DNA from: Desulfosediminicola flagellatus
GTDB lineage: Bacteria > Desulfobacterota > Desulfobulbia > Desulfobulbales > Desulfocapsaceae
Assembly: GCF_005116655.2 (NCBI RefSeq)
Contig: NZ_CP050698.1
Span: forward strand, 2,696,501 to 2,760,500
DNA: 64,000 nt
Direction: 5' to 3'
Shown here: piece after piece, positions 26,554 to 35,370 of the stretch
Numbering within the stretch: position 1 is the first letter of the stretch
Layout: every line of letters begins with the position of its first letter
Program-made: the position numbers and the translations under genes
Notes under the pieces: generated by a model
Database searches by the model: none
The model's input: only the letters and a program-made list of their open reading frames with translations
Told to the model about the DNA's origin: nothing

Positions 26554-27540
26554 GACCACCTCCCAATAATATTGGATGTGTCTCATTCAAAATAAAAAAG
26601 TATTAGTGGATTTTAGACTTTAGTGTATCACAGTAAGGCAAGGGTATGAAGTTTTGATCCATAAGCATTTACTATGGTCGAGTCACAGGGACTCACGATA
26701 TCATGATGGTAGAGCCTTGTCTTGGCAGTGTTAACCTTCTAAGAGAATATGCAAGTTATTACTATTCCGGTACATCCTCAGTCAAAGATACTTTCTGATC
26801 ATACCGACACCCCCCCCCTTCCCAACTTCCCAACTTCCCAACTTCCCAACTTCCCAACTTCCCAACTTCCCAACTTCCCAACTTCCCAAAAAAATGTAAG
26901 AAGCACTTGTGTCCCGTCAACGCTAATCTGTCAGCATCTTGCTTGTCTTTTTTCACTCCTGTGCTGTTGGTGTTATGTCGCGAATAGTTGTGCTATGTAA
27001 CACATACACCAACAGCACCGGAGCATACAATTGCGGTGAAATATACCGACATTCCATCATTAAAGTGACCCTAGTCACCAAGACCCAATTTGCCGTTTCT
27101 GTGCATATTTCAACCTGACAACTATTTAAATTACCAGTACATCCGTTTCAAGAAGTGGTCTTTGGGGGGCCATAGAATGCTCTTTTTATTGGCAACTAGA
27201 GGTCTCTAAGGAAAGTGATAGCACATTTTCAGGCAACAACATCGTGAATGAGTTGATCATGAACTTCTGAATGATGTATCAAGACGACAATGTTTCTGAA
27301 GTGAGTCTGATGCTATAGCTACTGAACATTTCATACAGGATATACAGCAAAAACTGGCAGGTGGAATACCGGGACGTTCAATCGTATCAGAAAATGTATC
27401 GACAATCTTGAGAGAGCCTCAAACTCCTTACAGGACTCTTTTTGATACCCAAAAGAGCATTCTAAGCTTTGAAAACACAATTTTTTAGATATTAAATCAT
27501 AATTTTTAGCGTATTCATGTGGTCTGCCCAAAGCAATGAA
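26554..27540. other. Long intergenic region containing a tandem repeat
   Basis: Nearly 1 kb without a gene. It holds the CTTCCCAA array (26818-26889, listed separately). Frames across the array read only the repeat (SQLPNFPT) and are not genes. The secretin fragment starts at its right end. Confidence 0.5.
26818..26889. repeat. Octamer tandem repeat, 9 perfect copies
   Basis: The unit CTTCCCAA is repeated nine times without a mismatch (72 bp), preceded by a C-run and followed by an A-run. A perfect array of this length is expected to change copy number by slippage. It lies about 265 bp upstream of the outer-membrane protein/sulfatase pair, too far for a core promoter. Confidence 0.95.
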
Positions 27541-27885
27541 TCGTGGCAGTAACATCCGAACATGAAACACCAATCGAATATCTCACTGTTTGGTCGGATG
27601 GCGGCCAGGTCGGTTTTCCTTTGGCTAATGTGCTGGAGATGAGCACAACTGTGCGCATGAAAAGCGGTGAGGTTCTCGTCATTGGCTGCCTTATCAGTAA
27701 CACAGACGATACAACAGGTGAGTTTGCCCCTGTTTTAGGTGATATTCCTCTGGTGAAATACCTCTTCGGGTATGAAGAGAAAACTTCAAATAAACGAGAG
27801 CTGATTATACTTTTAAAAGCACGGATTACCAACTGGTCGCCCGAACACTAATTTGATTATCCTCGAATAGTAGCCCCCCGCCACT
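27541..27885 (+). pseudogene. Truncated second copy of the secretin 3' end
   Basis: These 345 bp match 4027-4372 of the window at close to 90% identity by eye, covering the last about 100 codons of the secretin gene plus about 35 bp past its stop (TAGTAGCCCCCC). There is no upstream secretin sequence, no ribosome site and only a chance GTG start, so it cannot make a secretin. The frame is still open and most changes are synonymous or conservative, suggesting it came from a once-functional diverged copy. Confidence 0.88.
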
Positions 27886-28109
27886 CAGCCCCTCAACGCC
27901 TCAATGCGTTAACCACTAAAGCAGCCGTTTCTTCTAACCCGAAGGAGGTGGATTGTTCAATGTCCTTGATTTCAGCTTCGGGTTGCGCACAAATAAGCTG
28001 AGGCAGTAACAAACATTGTGATAACAAGGAACAGGCACGAGCTGAGTTTGCAGCTAAGATGAGTGGAAATCCTTATTGAACCGTTACATGCCCGACCAGC
28101 TTCCAACCA

Positions 28110-29981
28110 TCATTGTGTTAACGTTGCCTGCCTGCCAAGATGTTCAAGCAAAATGCGACGCACTTCTTCTATGGTGAACGGGTGTCCCTGAGAGGAGTGC
28201 CCGGAGCGAACGATGAATTCCGACCCCATCCCTTCGAGATGGGCACTGGTGTAGGCAACAACACCATCATCGCCAAGTTTTGGATCACCATCTCCTTTAA
28301 CCGCGATAATCGAATGACCTACCACCCCGAGTGCCAGCGGAGTGTCAGCCAGCGTCTTTAGAACCGGATTGTCCGGTGACATGCCGTCGATGCTGGTTGC
28401 GCTCCTACTGTTGCCGATCATTTTTTTCACATCATCGGTGAAGTAGTCGCCTAGGCTGAGAGTTGTCTGGACAATTTTTATCGGCAGGGTTACGATTTTT
28501 CTCAACAGGGTTCGCACCCACTGTTTACTGAGGATACTCCCCCTGTGAGGGGTGGAAATAAAGACAACCCGTTTGACTTCTGGTAACGGTTCAACCACAA
28601 GGAGTCGGCGGGCCTCGGCCTTATTATCCTCTGTCAGTCTCAGAGAATCGAGATCTTTCCCAGTCAGTGCAAGAACTAGACTGTTACCTGAATCGACCAC
28701 TGTCAGTTTGGTCAGGAGCCCCCCCTGGCTGTGACCGACAACCACCATCTCCCGGAGTGCCGGGTCTTTCCCTTCAGGATCGAGCTGAGCGATTTTGTTC
28801 CGAAGGGCATCGCGCAAATCTGCGGCCGAGGCAACAATCGGGGCACTACTGTTATAAAGGAAGGCCCAGAACTGGAACTTTTGCCGAAGAATGGGATCAC
28901 CACGGAGGGTGTTGAGCATCTCCGCCCACCAGGCCGGGTTGCTGAAGGTGCCATGGACAAAGACCACAGGAATGCGGCCTGGCCTATAGGGCTGGGTCAA
29001 ATACAGGCCATTGGGAATAGACTCGAATTCCTTGCCCCAAAATGCACCCAGGCCGAAACCCCAGACCTTCGAAGTCTCAAGCACGTAGGCAGTAGGTGTG
29101 GTGGTGTCTGTCTCGAGAGGAGGGTGGCGGTCTTTGACTACCAGAAGATTATCGTCGTAGGCCGAATAGAATTCCAGGGATGCGGTTGCCGTCCCCGCTG
29201 TCAACTCGACCAGGCTGGCGTTGATGCGCAGAAAAATGGTCGTAGGCACGGCCTGGGGAAAATGAGCATCCTGGCTTGCCTTCTTCACTCCAATAAGGGC
29301 GCTGCCCACCCCCTTTGAGCGGTTACGAATGGAAATGCCGCGTATCGCATATTTGTCCACCGGCTCGAATTGCTCAAACGCCTCCAACTTCCATGGATAG
29401 TTAGTCAGATCAACCGTGATGGCCAGAGTACCGACAGGCAACTTACGTACAGCCGCAGTTAGGTCAAGGGCCCCCTTATTGCCGGTTGCCATCCCCCGCC
29501 ACAAGCCGAAATTGTACAGGTCGCAGGCCGTACGGGCGCGAATATCGAAAGCGTTGAGCACTGGCTCGCTACGGTCATCAAGTAGAAAGGAATAGGCATA
29601 TATTGATGCAAGGAGAAAGTAATCGGGCGCCAACGCCTGCTCGGCCACCGGCACACTCTTCTCGAGGCGCTCACCATAGAGATAGGAGAGTTCCGCCAGG
29701 GCGTATAGGGTATCCCGCCGAGCGTCATGCAGCGCCTTGTCGTGAAGATATGCGACAACTGCGGCTGGGTCATTCTCGTATTCCTCGACAAGGTTGAAGC
29801 GGAGAAGCACAATGTTCGTCGCATTGCTGGCTACTCCCTCAGTGAGGGGATTGGCCATTAACTCCCTATACGAATCGCGCGGCGAAACCTGTTTAATACC
29901 AATTGGTGTTGCACAACTTGCCAACAGGATGGCTACCGAGAGAAACAAGCCGAAGCGGACAATCATCTTTGAAAAGTACAT
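28110..29981 (-). CDS. Large alpha/beta-hydrolase lipoprotein
   Basis: The protein has 623 residues. Lipobox LASC gives lipidated Cys23. Residues 30-335 are an uncharacterised N-terminal region with helices (TLYALAELSYLYGERL) then beta-rich sequence. The hydrolase domain begins with VVFVHGTFSNPAWW (about 339-352), the oxyanion region. The nucleophile elbow is GHSQGG with Ser418. A late DDGVVAYTSAHLEG and a terminal SGHSSQGH give candidate Asp and His. It is probably a lipase or esterase at the outer membrane. GGAG precedes the ATG by 8 nt. It lies 200 bp after the DUF1214 gene on the same strand. Confidence 0.85.
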   Translation of the reverse strand: MYFSKMIVRFGLFLSVAILLASCATPIGIKQVSPRDSYRELMANPLTEGVASNATNIVLLRFNLVEEYENDPAAVVAYLHDKALHDARRDTLYALAELSYLYGERLEKSVPVAEQALAPDYFLLASIYAYSFLLDDRSEPVLNAFDIRARTACDLYNFGLWRGMATGNKGALDLTAAVRKLPVGTLAITVDLTNYPWKLEAFEQFEPVDKYAIRGISIRNRSKGVGSALIGVKKASQDAHFPQAVPTTIFLRINASLVELTAGTATASLEFYSAYDDNLLVVKDRHPPLETDTTTPTAYVLETSKVWGFGLGAFWGKEFESIPNGLYLTQPYRPGRIPVVFVHGTFSNPAWWAEMLNTLRGDPILRQKFQFWAFLYNSSAPIVASAADLRDALRNKIAQLDPEGKDPALREMVVVGHSQGGLLTKLTVVDSGNSLVLALTGKDLDSLRLTEDNKAEARRLLVVEPLPEVKRVVFISTPHRGSILSKQWVRTLLRKIVTLPIKIVQTTLSLGDYFTDDVKKMIGNSRSATSIDGMSPDNPVLKTLADTPLALGVVGHSIIAVKGDGDPKLGDDGVVAYTSAHLEGMGSEFIVRSGHSSQGHPFTIEEVRRILLEHLGRQATLTQ

Positions 29982-30180
29982 GCTTAAGGCTCCATTCCAG
30001 GCACCCCCACACGAATCAGTCGCGAGAATTCACTGGCATTGTCTGCAGCTTTGGCCCTCTGGTTGTTGAGGCTTCTCTTCTTCATTTCGGTAAAGGACAA
30101 AGCCTGGTGTATAGGCAGGCTCCAGGTTCTTTCGATTTAACCCTCGAATCCTTGTTTTGCACAGGTCGTGCATACATGTT

Positions 30181-31215
30181 CTATTCAACGGCTTGAGCAT
30201 CTGGAAATGTCCAGGTTCCCTTCAGGATCTCAGGCCCTGGCTGATACATCCTGACGATGTAATTCCATCCCGGAACGACCGGCAGGAAGTTGTCCGCATC
30301 GGGATCACCGCCAAAGTGGATGGTGATACTTCCATCTTTTGCCTTCTTGGCAGTAACATTGTTGAAGGAATAGGCGTTGTATTCGTTTATGGGCATAAGC
30401 CCCTTGTCGTCATAGAGAGTCACAGACCAGAAGCCGTACACCGGTACATCCGTCACGGTTAGGGTGTAAGGGGTCTTGCCATCGTTCTTTTCGGGGACGA
30501 CGTTTCCATAAGTCGCGGCGTCTGCTGGCAACCCGCCCCAGCCAAGTGCCGCACCCAGTAACCAGTAGACCGGGTCCAATTCCTCTTTCTTGCCGAAAAA
30601 CTTAGAGCTGTCCGTGACCATGGCACCGACCACGTTGATCGTGTTCCGCATATGTTCAACTTCTTCCTTCTTCCAATCGGGCACTTCGAACTTTCCGATA
30701 TCGGTCTGCTCGACAACAATCGCATCCTGAAGCCGATATGCTTCTTGCATATCTTGCTCATCATTGGGGTCCATAAAAGTCCGAAGGGCAAGGAGCACAT
30801 ATCTGGTGCCTACCTTCTCTTCTGTCAGAGTACCTGTCCTCGGACCGTAGAAACTCCAGATCGAATGGTCCTGACTTACGACCATCAAGGATTGATAGCG
30901 CCCACCGGTTTCCGGAAGTGTGATCGTGACCGGGGACTTCAGATCCCACACGCCGAATGAATACAGCGTATCCCGGTTACCCCTGATGGTAATCTGGTTG
31001 TTTACGTCATAGGGCTTCCGGTTATGGTGGAACTTGCCAAAGCAGTTGTAGCTCTCAATATAGCCTTTCATCTGGATGTCCGATTCGGCACGGACGTAGT
31101 TATCGGCGGTGACTTTAGGAGGCTCCGCGGCTTGAGCTCTCGCCAGGGTCAAAATTAAAATACCTGTTATCAACAAGGCCTTCAGGGTTCGCTGCATTAT
31201 TAATGTTGTCTTCAT
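30181..31215 (-). CDS. Exported DUF1214-domain protein
   Basis: The 344-residue protein has a signal peptide ending at AQA. It begins VTADNYVRAESDIQMKGYI and carries the DUF1254/DUF1214 style: 'NRDTLYSFGVWDLKSPVTI' and a terminal 'PVYGFWSVTLYDDKG' with 'PGWNYIVRMYQPG'. These domains occur together in exported proteins of unknown function; a carbohydrate-binding-like fold has been suggested. The frame is open back to 31506, but the extra part is antisense-like shadow of the next gene. I use ATG 31215 (another ATG at 31197). It follows the DUF1254 gene by 34 bp and shares its second domain. Confidence 0.82.
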   Translation of the reverse strand: MKTTLIMQRTLKALLITGILILTLARAQAAEPPKVTADNYVRAESDIQMKGYIESYNCFGKFHHNRKPYDVNNQITIRGNRDTLYSFGVWDLKSPVTITLPETGGRYQSLMVVSQDHSIWSFYGPRTGTLTEEKVGTRYVLLALRTFMDPNDEQDMQEAYRLQDAIVVEQTDIGKFEVPDWKKEEVEHMRNTINVVGAMVTDSSKFFGKKEELDPVYWLLGAALGWGGLPADAATYGNVVPEKNDGKTPYTLTVTDVPVYGFWSVTLYDDKGLMPINEYNAYSFNNVTAKKAKDGSITIHFGGDPDADNFLPVVPGWNYIVRMYQPGPEILKGTWTFPDAQAVE

Positions 31216-31249
31216 GTCTGGCTTGCTCTCTATTGTTGTTATTTTGAAC

Positions 31250-32818
31250 TCACTTAACCAATTCGATGTCACCCGGTCGCCAGGTTTTGTCAAACCATGG
31301 CTCCAGCGGCCCATAGAGGCGCAGGGCCGCGAACCAGCCTTTTCCGGGCACCGTCTGGATCCAGTTCGCCTCCTTGCCCTCGGGTGCTTTCGCCCCGAAG
31401 TAGAGATCCACCGAACCGTCCTTGTTAATATCCAGTTTATGCCGCTTATTGTTTTTGGCGGGGAACGGCTGACCCGTCTGCAACTGCGAGCGGGTTTGCG
31501 GGTCATACACCACTATCGACCAGAAGTCCTTGGCAGGAACATTGGCGGGGATATTCATTTTGTAGTTCTTACCGCCATCAAGATATTCGCTGTCTTTATC
31601 GACGGCAATAATCGCGTACTGCGAACCAGCTCCCACCATCTTGTTGACCATCGCCGGAGTGTTGACCGTTCCCATATAGAAGCAGAGGGTTCGTGCGTCG
31701 AGATATCGGCCTCCCTGGCCTTTGTCCTTCAACCACTCGTGGCTGCCCCCGACGAACGCGGCAAACCAACCACTGTCTTCATAGAGGAATGCTTCTTTCA
31801 TCGGGCGGAAGAAGATAGCACGCGCAGTGGCGTTCCCTACGGCAACTGCCTTGGTGAGCAGTTCCTTTATCCGCGCATCCGGCTTGAACGGCTTTCCTTT
31901 TTGGATCCCAATGGAAGCGATCAATCCGCGCAGCTCCAGGTCAATCAGCGAAAGGGGCTCGCGTTGAATGATGTGGTTGAGCTCCTCGTAGAACTGGAAG
32001 TCATTGGCGTGGATAGTATTGAAAGGAACTTCAGAACCGCTGATGAACTTCATCTTTGGTGGGTCTTTCTTGTCTTTGAGCGGGTAGATCTTCAAGCCGT
32101 TCTTGAACATGGCATTGGCGGCATCCGGCTTGCCGTCTACGAGGAATCCACGAAGGACCAGCCAGTTCACGTAGGTGGGCGACTTAGCCACAATGTATTC
32201 CTCGCCGTCCACCTCAGCAAACTCACCTCCGACGGTTGGATTAAGATCCCCTTCGTAATCAGGTGGCAGGATAAGGTATTTTCCACCTTTTCCCTTATCG
32301 AGACCGGGGGCTCCCATATCGACTACGAAGCGTTGCCACGCGTCATCCAGGGTTCCCGGGCCACACTTTGGGGGGATCACAATGACCGTCGGCCCATCCC
32401 GATCCAACTCAAGGATGCCTGTCGCGTAAACTGTATCCGTGTTTCCGGTGAGGAAAAGCGGATCTGAGTCCATCAACTTATCGAAGATGACGACATGGTT
32501 GGCGCGCTTCGCTCCGACTTCGGCATTACCTAGACGAATCGCCTCGATGGACGTGGCAGGAATGCCGCTCAGGAAGACCTCGACCCCGCGCATGAAAAGT
32601 AAGTTGTCATAGAGCATTTCTACTGTTGCCTTATCCGGCATGCCATCGAAGAAGTTCAGCTCTCCGATCGGCGTCTTTACATGGTCGGGGGTAAGAATGG
32701 ACTCTGGTATCTTGTTGTTGAAACCTGGGGTGTTCCGAGCATGAGATGCAGCGCTGCTGCCGAGTAATAGAAGACTCGATAGAAACAGCGAGCATAGAAT
32801 CCGGACCTTTTTCTTCAT
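31250..32818 (-). CDS. Exported DUF1254/DUF1214 protein
   Basis: The 522-residue protein has a signal peptide to about residue 27 (SHA). The N-terminal DUF1254 domain includes MLYDNLLFMRGVEVFLSG and TGNTDTVYATGILELDRDG. The C-terminal DUF1214 domain includes DFWSIVVYDPQTRSQLQTGQ and the closing GWFAALRLYGPLEPWFDK. Such proteins are common in marine and soil bacteria beside TetR regulators; no reaction is proven to my knowledge. A tetR gene 104 bp upstream and the DUF1214 gene 34 bp downstream form a likely operon. Confidence 0.88.
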   Translation of the reverse strand: MKKKVRILCSLFLSSLLLLGSSAASHARNTPGFNNKIPESILTPDHVKTPIGELNFFDGMPDKATVEMLYDNLLFMRGVEVFLSGIPATSIEAIRLGNAEVGAKRANHVVIFDKLMDSDPLFLTGNTDTVYATGILELDRDGPTVIVIPPKCGPGTLDDAWQRFVVDMGAPGLDKGKGGKYLILPPDYEGDLNPTVGGEFAEVDGEEYIVAKSPTYVNWLVLRGFLVDGKPDAANAMFKNGLKIYPLKDKKDPPKMKFISGSEVPFNTIHANDFQFYEELNHIIQREPLSLIDLELRGLIASIGIQKGKPFKPDARIKELLTKAVAVGNATARAIFFRPMKEAFLYEDSGWFAAFVGGSHEWLKDKGQGGRYLDARTLCFYMGTVNTPAMVNKMVGAGSQYAIIAVDKDSEYLDGGKNYKMNIPANVPAKDFWSIVVYDPQTRSQLQTGQPFPAKNNKRHKLDINKDGSVDLYFGAKAPEGKEANWIQTVPGKGWFAALRLYGPLEPWFDKTWRPGDIELVK

Positions 32819-32922
32819 TGTTCTCTCTCCTTCTTGCTTTGGCTCTTTTTTCTTGGAGCGTAGTCAGCAGAAAACTTTCGGATTTCAATGAATGAGATAC
32901 TGTCTTTTACTTTTTCTTCAAT

Positions 32923-33600
32923 TTACTTCCTTACAAGACTTGAGGATTTACTACCGAGCCACTCACTACCATATAGGGTTGAAACCCAGATATGACTCAA
33001 AGCCACCCGGACAGGTTCTGGCTTACGCCTGGGGTGCTGGCCAAACGCTTCGATAAGTGTATAGGTATCAAGACGATTAAGGGCAATTGCAACAGGACGG
33101 GCATCAAAACTCCGAATCAGCCCTTGTTCCTGGTCGGCCTCTATGCGGGCAGTCGCGGCATTATCAAATCCATTAAGAAATGTATTCCATGCTGTCTCTG
33201 AGTGGCCATCGGTTGCGGCGGCATCAGTAAATGCCCGGTAAATCGGGCCACGTTCGTACGCAATCTCCACCAACCCTCTGATTGCCTCATCAATTAGAGC
33301 AACAGGGTCACCTGTACCTGCAACCCACGGTTCTGCGGCGTTGAAGATCTCTTCTTTCAGCATGACCAGTATGCTCTCCATCAAATGGTGGAGATCTCTG
33401 AAGTATTGATAAAATGCAGAGCGGCCTGCTCCAGTTGAAGCCATGAGTGATTTAACAGTCATGTCGCGAAACGAATGTGTCCAGATGAAATCCAAAGCTG
33501 AATTGAGAATCGCAGCACGGGTACGCTCAGATTTAGCGATTTTGAGAACCGCATGTGGATTGACTCGTAATGGTGAGGATGATTTTCTGTTTTCAGACAT
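32923..33600 (-). CDS. TetR-family transcriptional regulator
   Basis: The 225-residue protein has an N-terminal TetR HTH: RTRAAILNSALDFIW (27-41), then MTVKSLMASTGAGRSAFYQY (47-66). The C-terminal ligand domain contains the EAFGQHPRRKPEPVR pattern seen in TetR_C_33-like regulators. It is first in a minus-strand set with DUF1254, DUF1214 and the large lipase. A dyad with nested palindromes lies 14-40 bp upstream of its ATG, so it very probably represses itself and the downstream genes until a ligand binds. Confidence 0.9.
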   Translation of the reverse strand: MSENRKSSSPLRVNPHAVLKIAKSERTRAAILNSALDFIWTHSFRDMTVKSLMASTGAGRSAFYQYFRDLHHLMESILVMLKEEIFNAAEPWVAGTGDPVALIDEAIRGLVEIAYERGPIYRAFTDAAATDGHSETAWNTFLNGFDNAATARIEADQEQGLIRSFDARPVAIALNRLDTYTLIEAFGQHPRRKPEPVRVALSHIWVSTLYGSEWLGSKSSSLVRK

Positions 33601-33613
33601 AATATTAGAGTGT

Positions 33614-33640
33614 ATTTGACACGGTGTCAGTTTGTCAAAT
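33614..33640. promoter_or_regulatory. TetR operator with nested palindromes
   Basis: TGACAC-G-GTGTCA (617-629 of 33 kb, i.e. 33617-33629) is a perfect 13-bp palindrome. It is overlapped by ATTTGACA (33614-33621) and TGTCAAAT (33633-33640), an 8-bp dyad with an 11-nt spacer. Three TGACA-type half sites directly before tetR suit two bound dimers and autoregulation. Confidence 0.65.
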
Positions 33641-33703
33641 TTATGTGTCTCTATTCAGCATACCTGTTTTTTCCGATAGCTTAACTAAGGTAAGAAACGA
33701 ATA

Positions 33704-33731
33704 TAAAAGCACGGATTACGAACTGGTCGCC
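33704..33731 (+). pseudogene. 28-bp scrap of the secretin 3' end
   Basis: TAAAAGCACGGATTAC followed by AACTGGTCGCC matches the last codons of both secretin copies (4305-4335 and 27812-27842) with one or two mismatches. It is closer to the truncated copy. It stops where foldback copy C begins (33733), so the element boundary marks the break. Confidence 0.7.
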
Positions 33732-33732
33732 T

Positions 33733-33875
33733 GGGAGACTGTCCGACAATGCTCTTTCCGCTCATATCTTCGTTAAACTCGAAAAATTATCCTCGGGATA
33801 TTAACTATATGCCTGCGGTAATTTTTCGAGTTTGCCTCGATCTGAGCGAAAATTTTTATTGTCGGACACCCTCCT
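33733..33875 (+). repeat. Foldback (MITE-like) repeat, copy C
   Basis: The ends are GGGAGACTGTCCGACAAT and ATTGTCGGACACCCTCCT. The inner arms AAACTCGAAAAATTA and TAATTTTTCGAGTTT are perfectly complementary over 15 bp. They differ in sequence from the inner arms of copies A and D, so pairing has been kept through paired changes. It abuts copy D with no spacer (junction CTCCTAGGAG). Confidence 0.85.
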
Positions 33876-34042
33876 AGGAGCCTATCCGAGAATGGCTTTT
33901 TCTCAAACTCTTCGGAATTTACAAAAAATAATGCTCACAGATAAGCGAATGAAATGAGACTTCGATATCATCTATATGGCTGTGCTTATTTTTTAAAAAC
34001 ATCTCGATTTTGACCAAAACCCTTATTCTCGGACAGCCTCCT
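33876..34042 (+). repeat. Foldback (MITE-like) repeat, copy D
   Basis: The element begins AGGAGCCTATCCGAGAAT and ends ATTCTCGGACAGCCTCCT. The interior has AAAAAATAATGCTCACAG facing CTGTGCTTATTTTTT. It is closest to copy E at 40248 and has the same orientation as its neighbour copy C. Confidence 0.85.
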
Positions 34043-34529
34043 GGGCTTAATCTGAATCCTGTTAACCAGAATATTTCTGATATCTACTGCGTCTATAACC
34101 CAGGCATCACGGACATAGCCTGAATTTCTCATGAACATTGTGCGCCATTTGAAAATTTACTTTAAAAATTGAGAACATTGAATGGGTCACTCATTTGTAT
34201 TTTTCCCAAATGTATACAAAGATTACCGAAGATCAGTCCATGCAGCGACATGCTGCTCTTTGAAAAATTATCTCAACTTCAACAGATCCATGAAATTTCT
34301 TACGGCAGGCCTGGCAGTTCTTCCCTGTACACGGACTTCCGGACTATTTATACGAATCATAACAAATAGAATCAGTTTTTCTGGGATAATTCCGTATACT
34401 GTTGCAAAATAGAATCACCTGTTGACGAGATTTCTGTCGAGCTTGACAATAAATGTACTATACTAACAGGTTGGTGCGTTCTTCCCGATACGAGCTTGGC
34501 CCTCTGTGCAATTCTGAGAAGAAAAATCT
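34043..34529. other. Intergenic region before the lipase gene
   Basis: Short overlapping frames at 34169-34412 have no domain or start signal. Nothing else is recognised. Confidence 0.4.
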
Positions 34530-35342
34530 ATGCCATTATTTCCATATTTCTTAGGTCGTTCTGGTAGAACTACAACCATTGGAATGGGTGTGTTCTTTTT
34601 CATTTTCATAACATCCTGCACCATGAAAAATACCCTTTTACAAGCAGATCCGAAATTACAGCGTGATGAGTGCGTTATAGTTCTTCATGGACTTGGCCGC
34701 AGTGCACACTCTATGAGCAGGATGTCGAAAGCTCTTGCTGCAAATGGCTATACTGTGGCACACACCTCATATTCTTCCCGAAAATATCCAGTCGAATATC
34801 TCGCCATGAAAGTTATTCCGGAAGCTATATCGAAGTGTGGAGACACTGTGAACACAATACATTTTGTGACGCACTCAATGGGAGGAATACTCACCCGATA
34901 TTATCTCAATCAGACAAGTATTGATAACCTGGGAAGAGTTGTGATGCTCTCTCCTCCTAATCAGGGAAGTGAAGTTGTTGATAATCTGGCTGACTCAACT
35001 TGGTATGAAATGCTCTTCGGGCCTTCTGGTCAGCAACTTGGCACTGGTCCTGAGAGCATTGTACACCAATTGGGAGAGGTCTATTATCCAGTTGGTATAA
35101 TCACCGGAAACAGACATACCTTTTTCGATGGATGGCTCAGTAGAATGATCCCAGGGGAAAATGACGGAAAGATCTCGGTAGAAAGAGCAAAACTTGCAGG
35201 GATGCAGGACTTTCTGGTAGTGCCGCATAACCATACGTTTATCATGAAGCAAGAGGAGGTAATTCAGCAAACATTACACTTCCTGCGTCATGGCAGGTTT
35301 CTACACAAGATGGAACTCTCTACTGACATACCAATTCAATGA
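34530..35342 (+). CDS. Exported alpha/beta hydrolase, lipase-like lipoprotein
   Basis: The 270-residue protein has a hydrophobic segment ending in ITSC, an acceptable lipobox with Cys30. The fold begins CVIVLHGLGRSAHSM (48-62), followed by the nucleophile elbow T-H-S-M-G-G with Ser116. ENDGKIS supplies the likely Asp and PHNHTFI the His. It resembles small EstA/LipA-type lipases. It is an outer-membrane or periplasmic esterase by inference. It converges with the DUF900 hydrolase gene (28 bp between stops), so two unrelated hydrolases of similar location sit tail to tail. Confidence 0.85.
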   Translation: MPLFPYFLGRSGRTTTIGMGVFFFIFITSCTMKNTLLQADPKLQRDECVIVLHGLGRSAHSMSRMSKALAANGYTVAHTSYSSRKYPVEYLAMKVIPEAISKCGDTVNTIHFVTHSMGGILTRYYLNQTSIDNLGRVVMLSPPNQGSEVVDNLADSTWYEMLFGPSGQQLGTGPESIVHQLGEVYYPVGIITGNRHTFFDGWLSRMIPGENDGKISVERAKLAGMQDFLVVPHNHTFIMKQEEVIQQTLHFLRHGRFLHKMELSTDIPIQ

Positions 35343-35370
35343 ACGCTCTCTTTCAACAAATTTTGGTACA

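Noticed and set aside
26818..26889. CRISPR array
   Set aside because: The octamers are contiguous with no spacers; it is a simple tandem repeat.
26749..27000. Frame reading the octamer array as repeated SQLPNFPT
   Set aside because: The repetitive peptide comes from the tandem repeat; no start signal and no similar protein is known to me.
31216..31506. N-terminal extension of the DUF1214 frame
   Set aside because: It overlaps the 3' end of the DUF1254 gene on the same strand, is Arg-rich, and a signal peptide begins at the internal ATG 31215.
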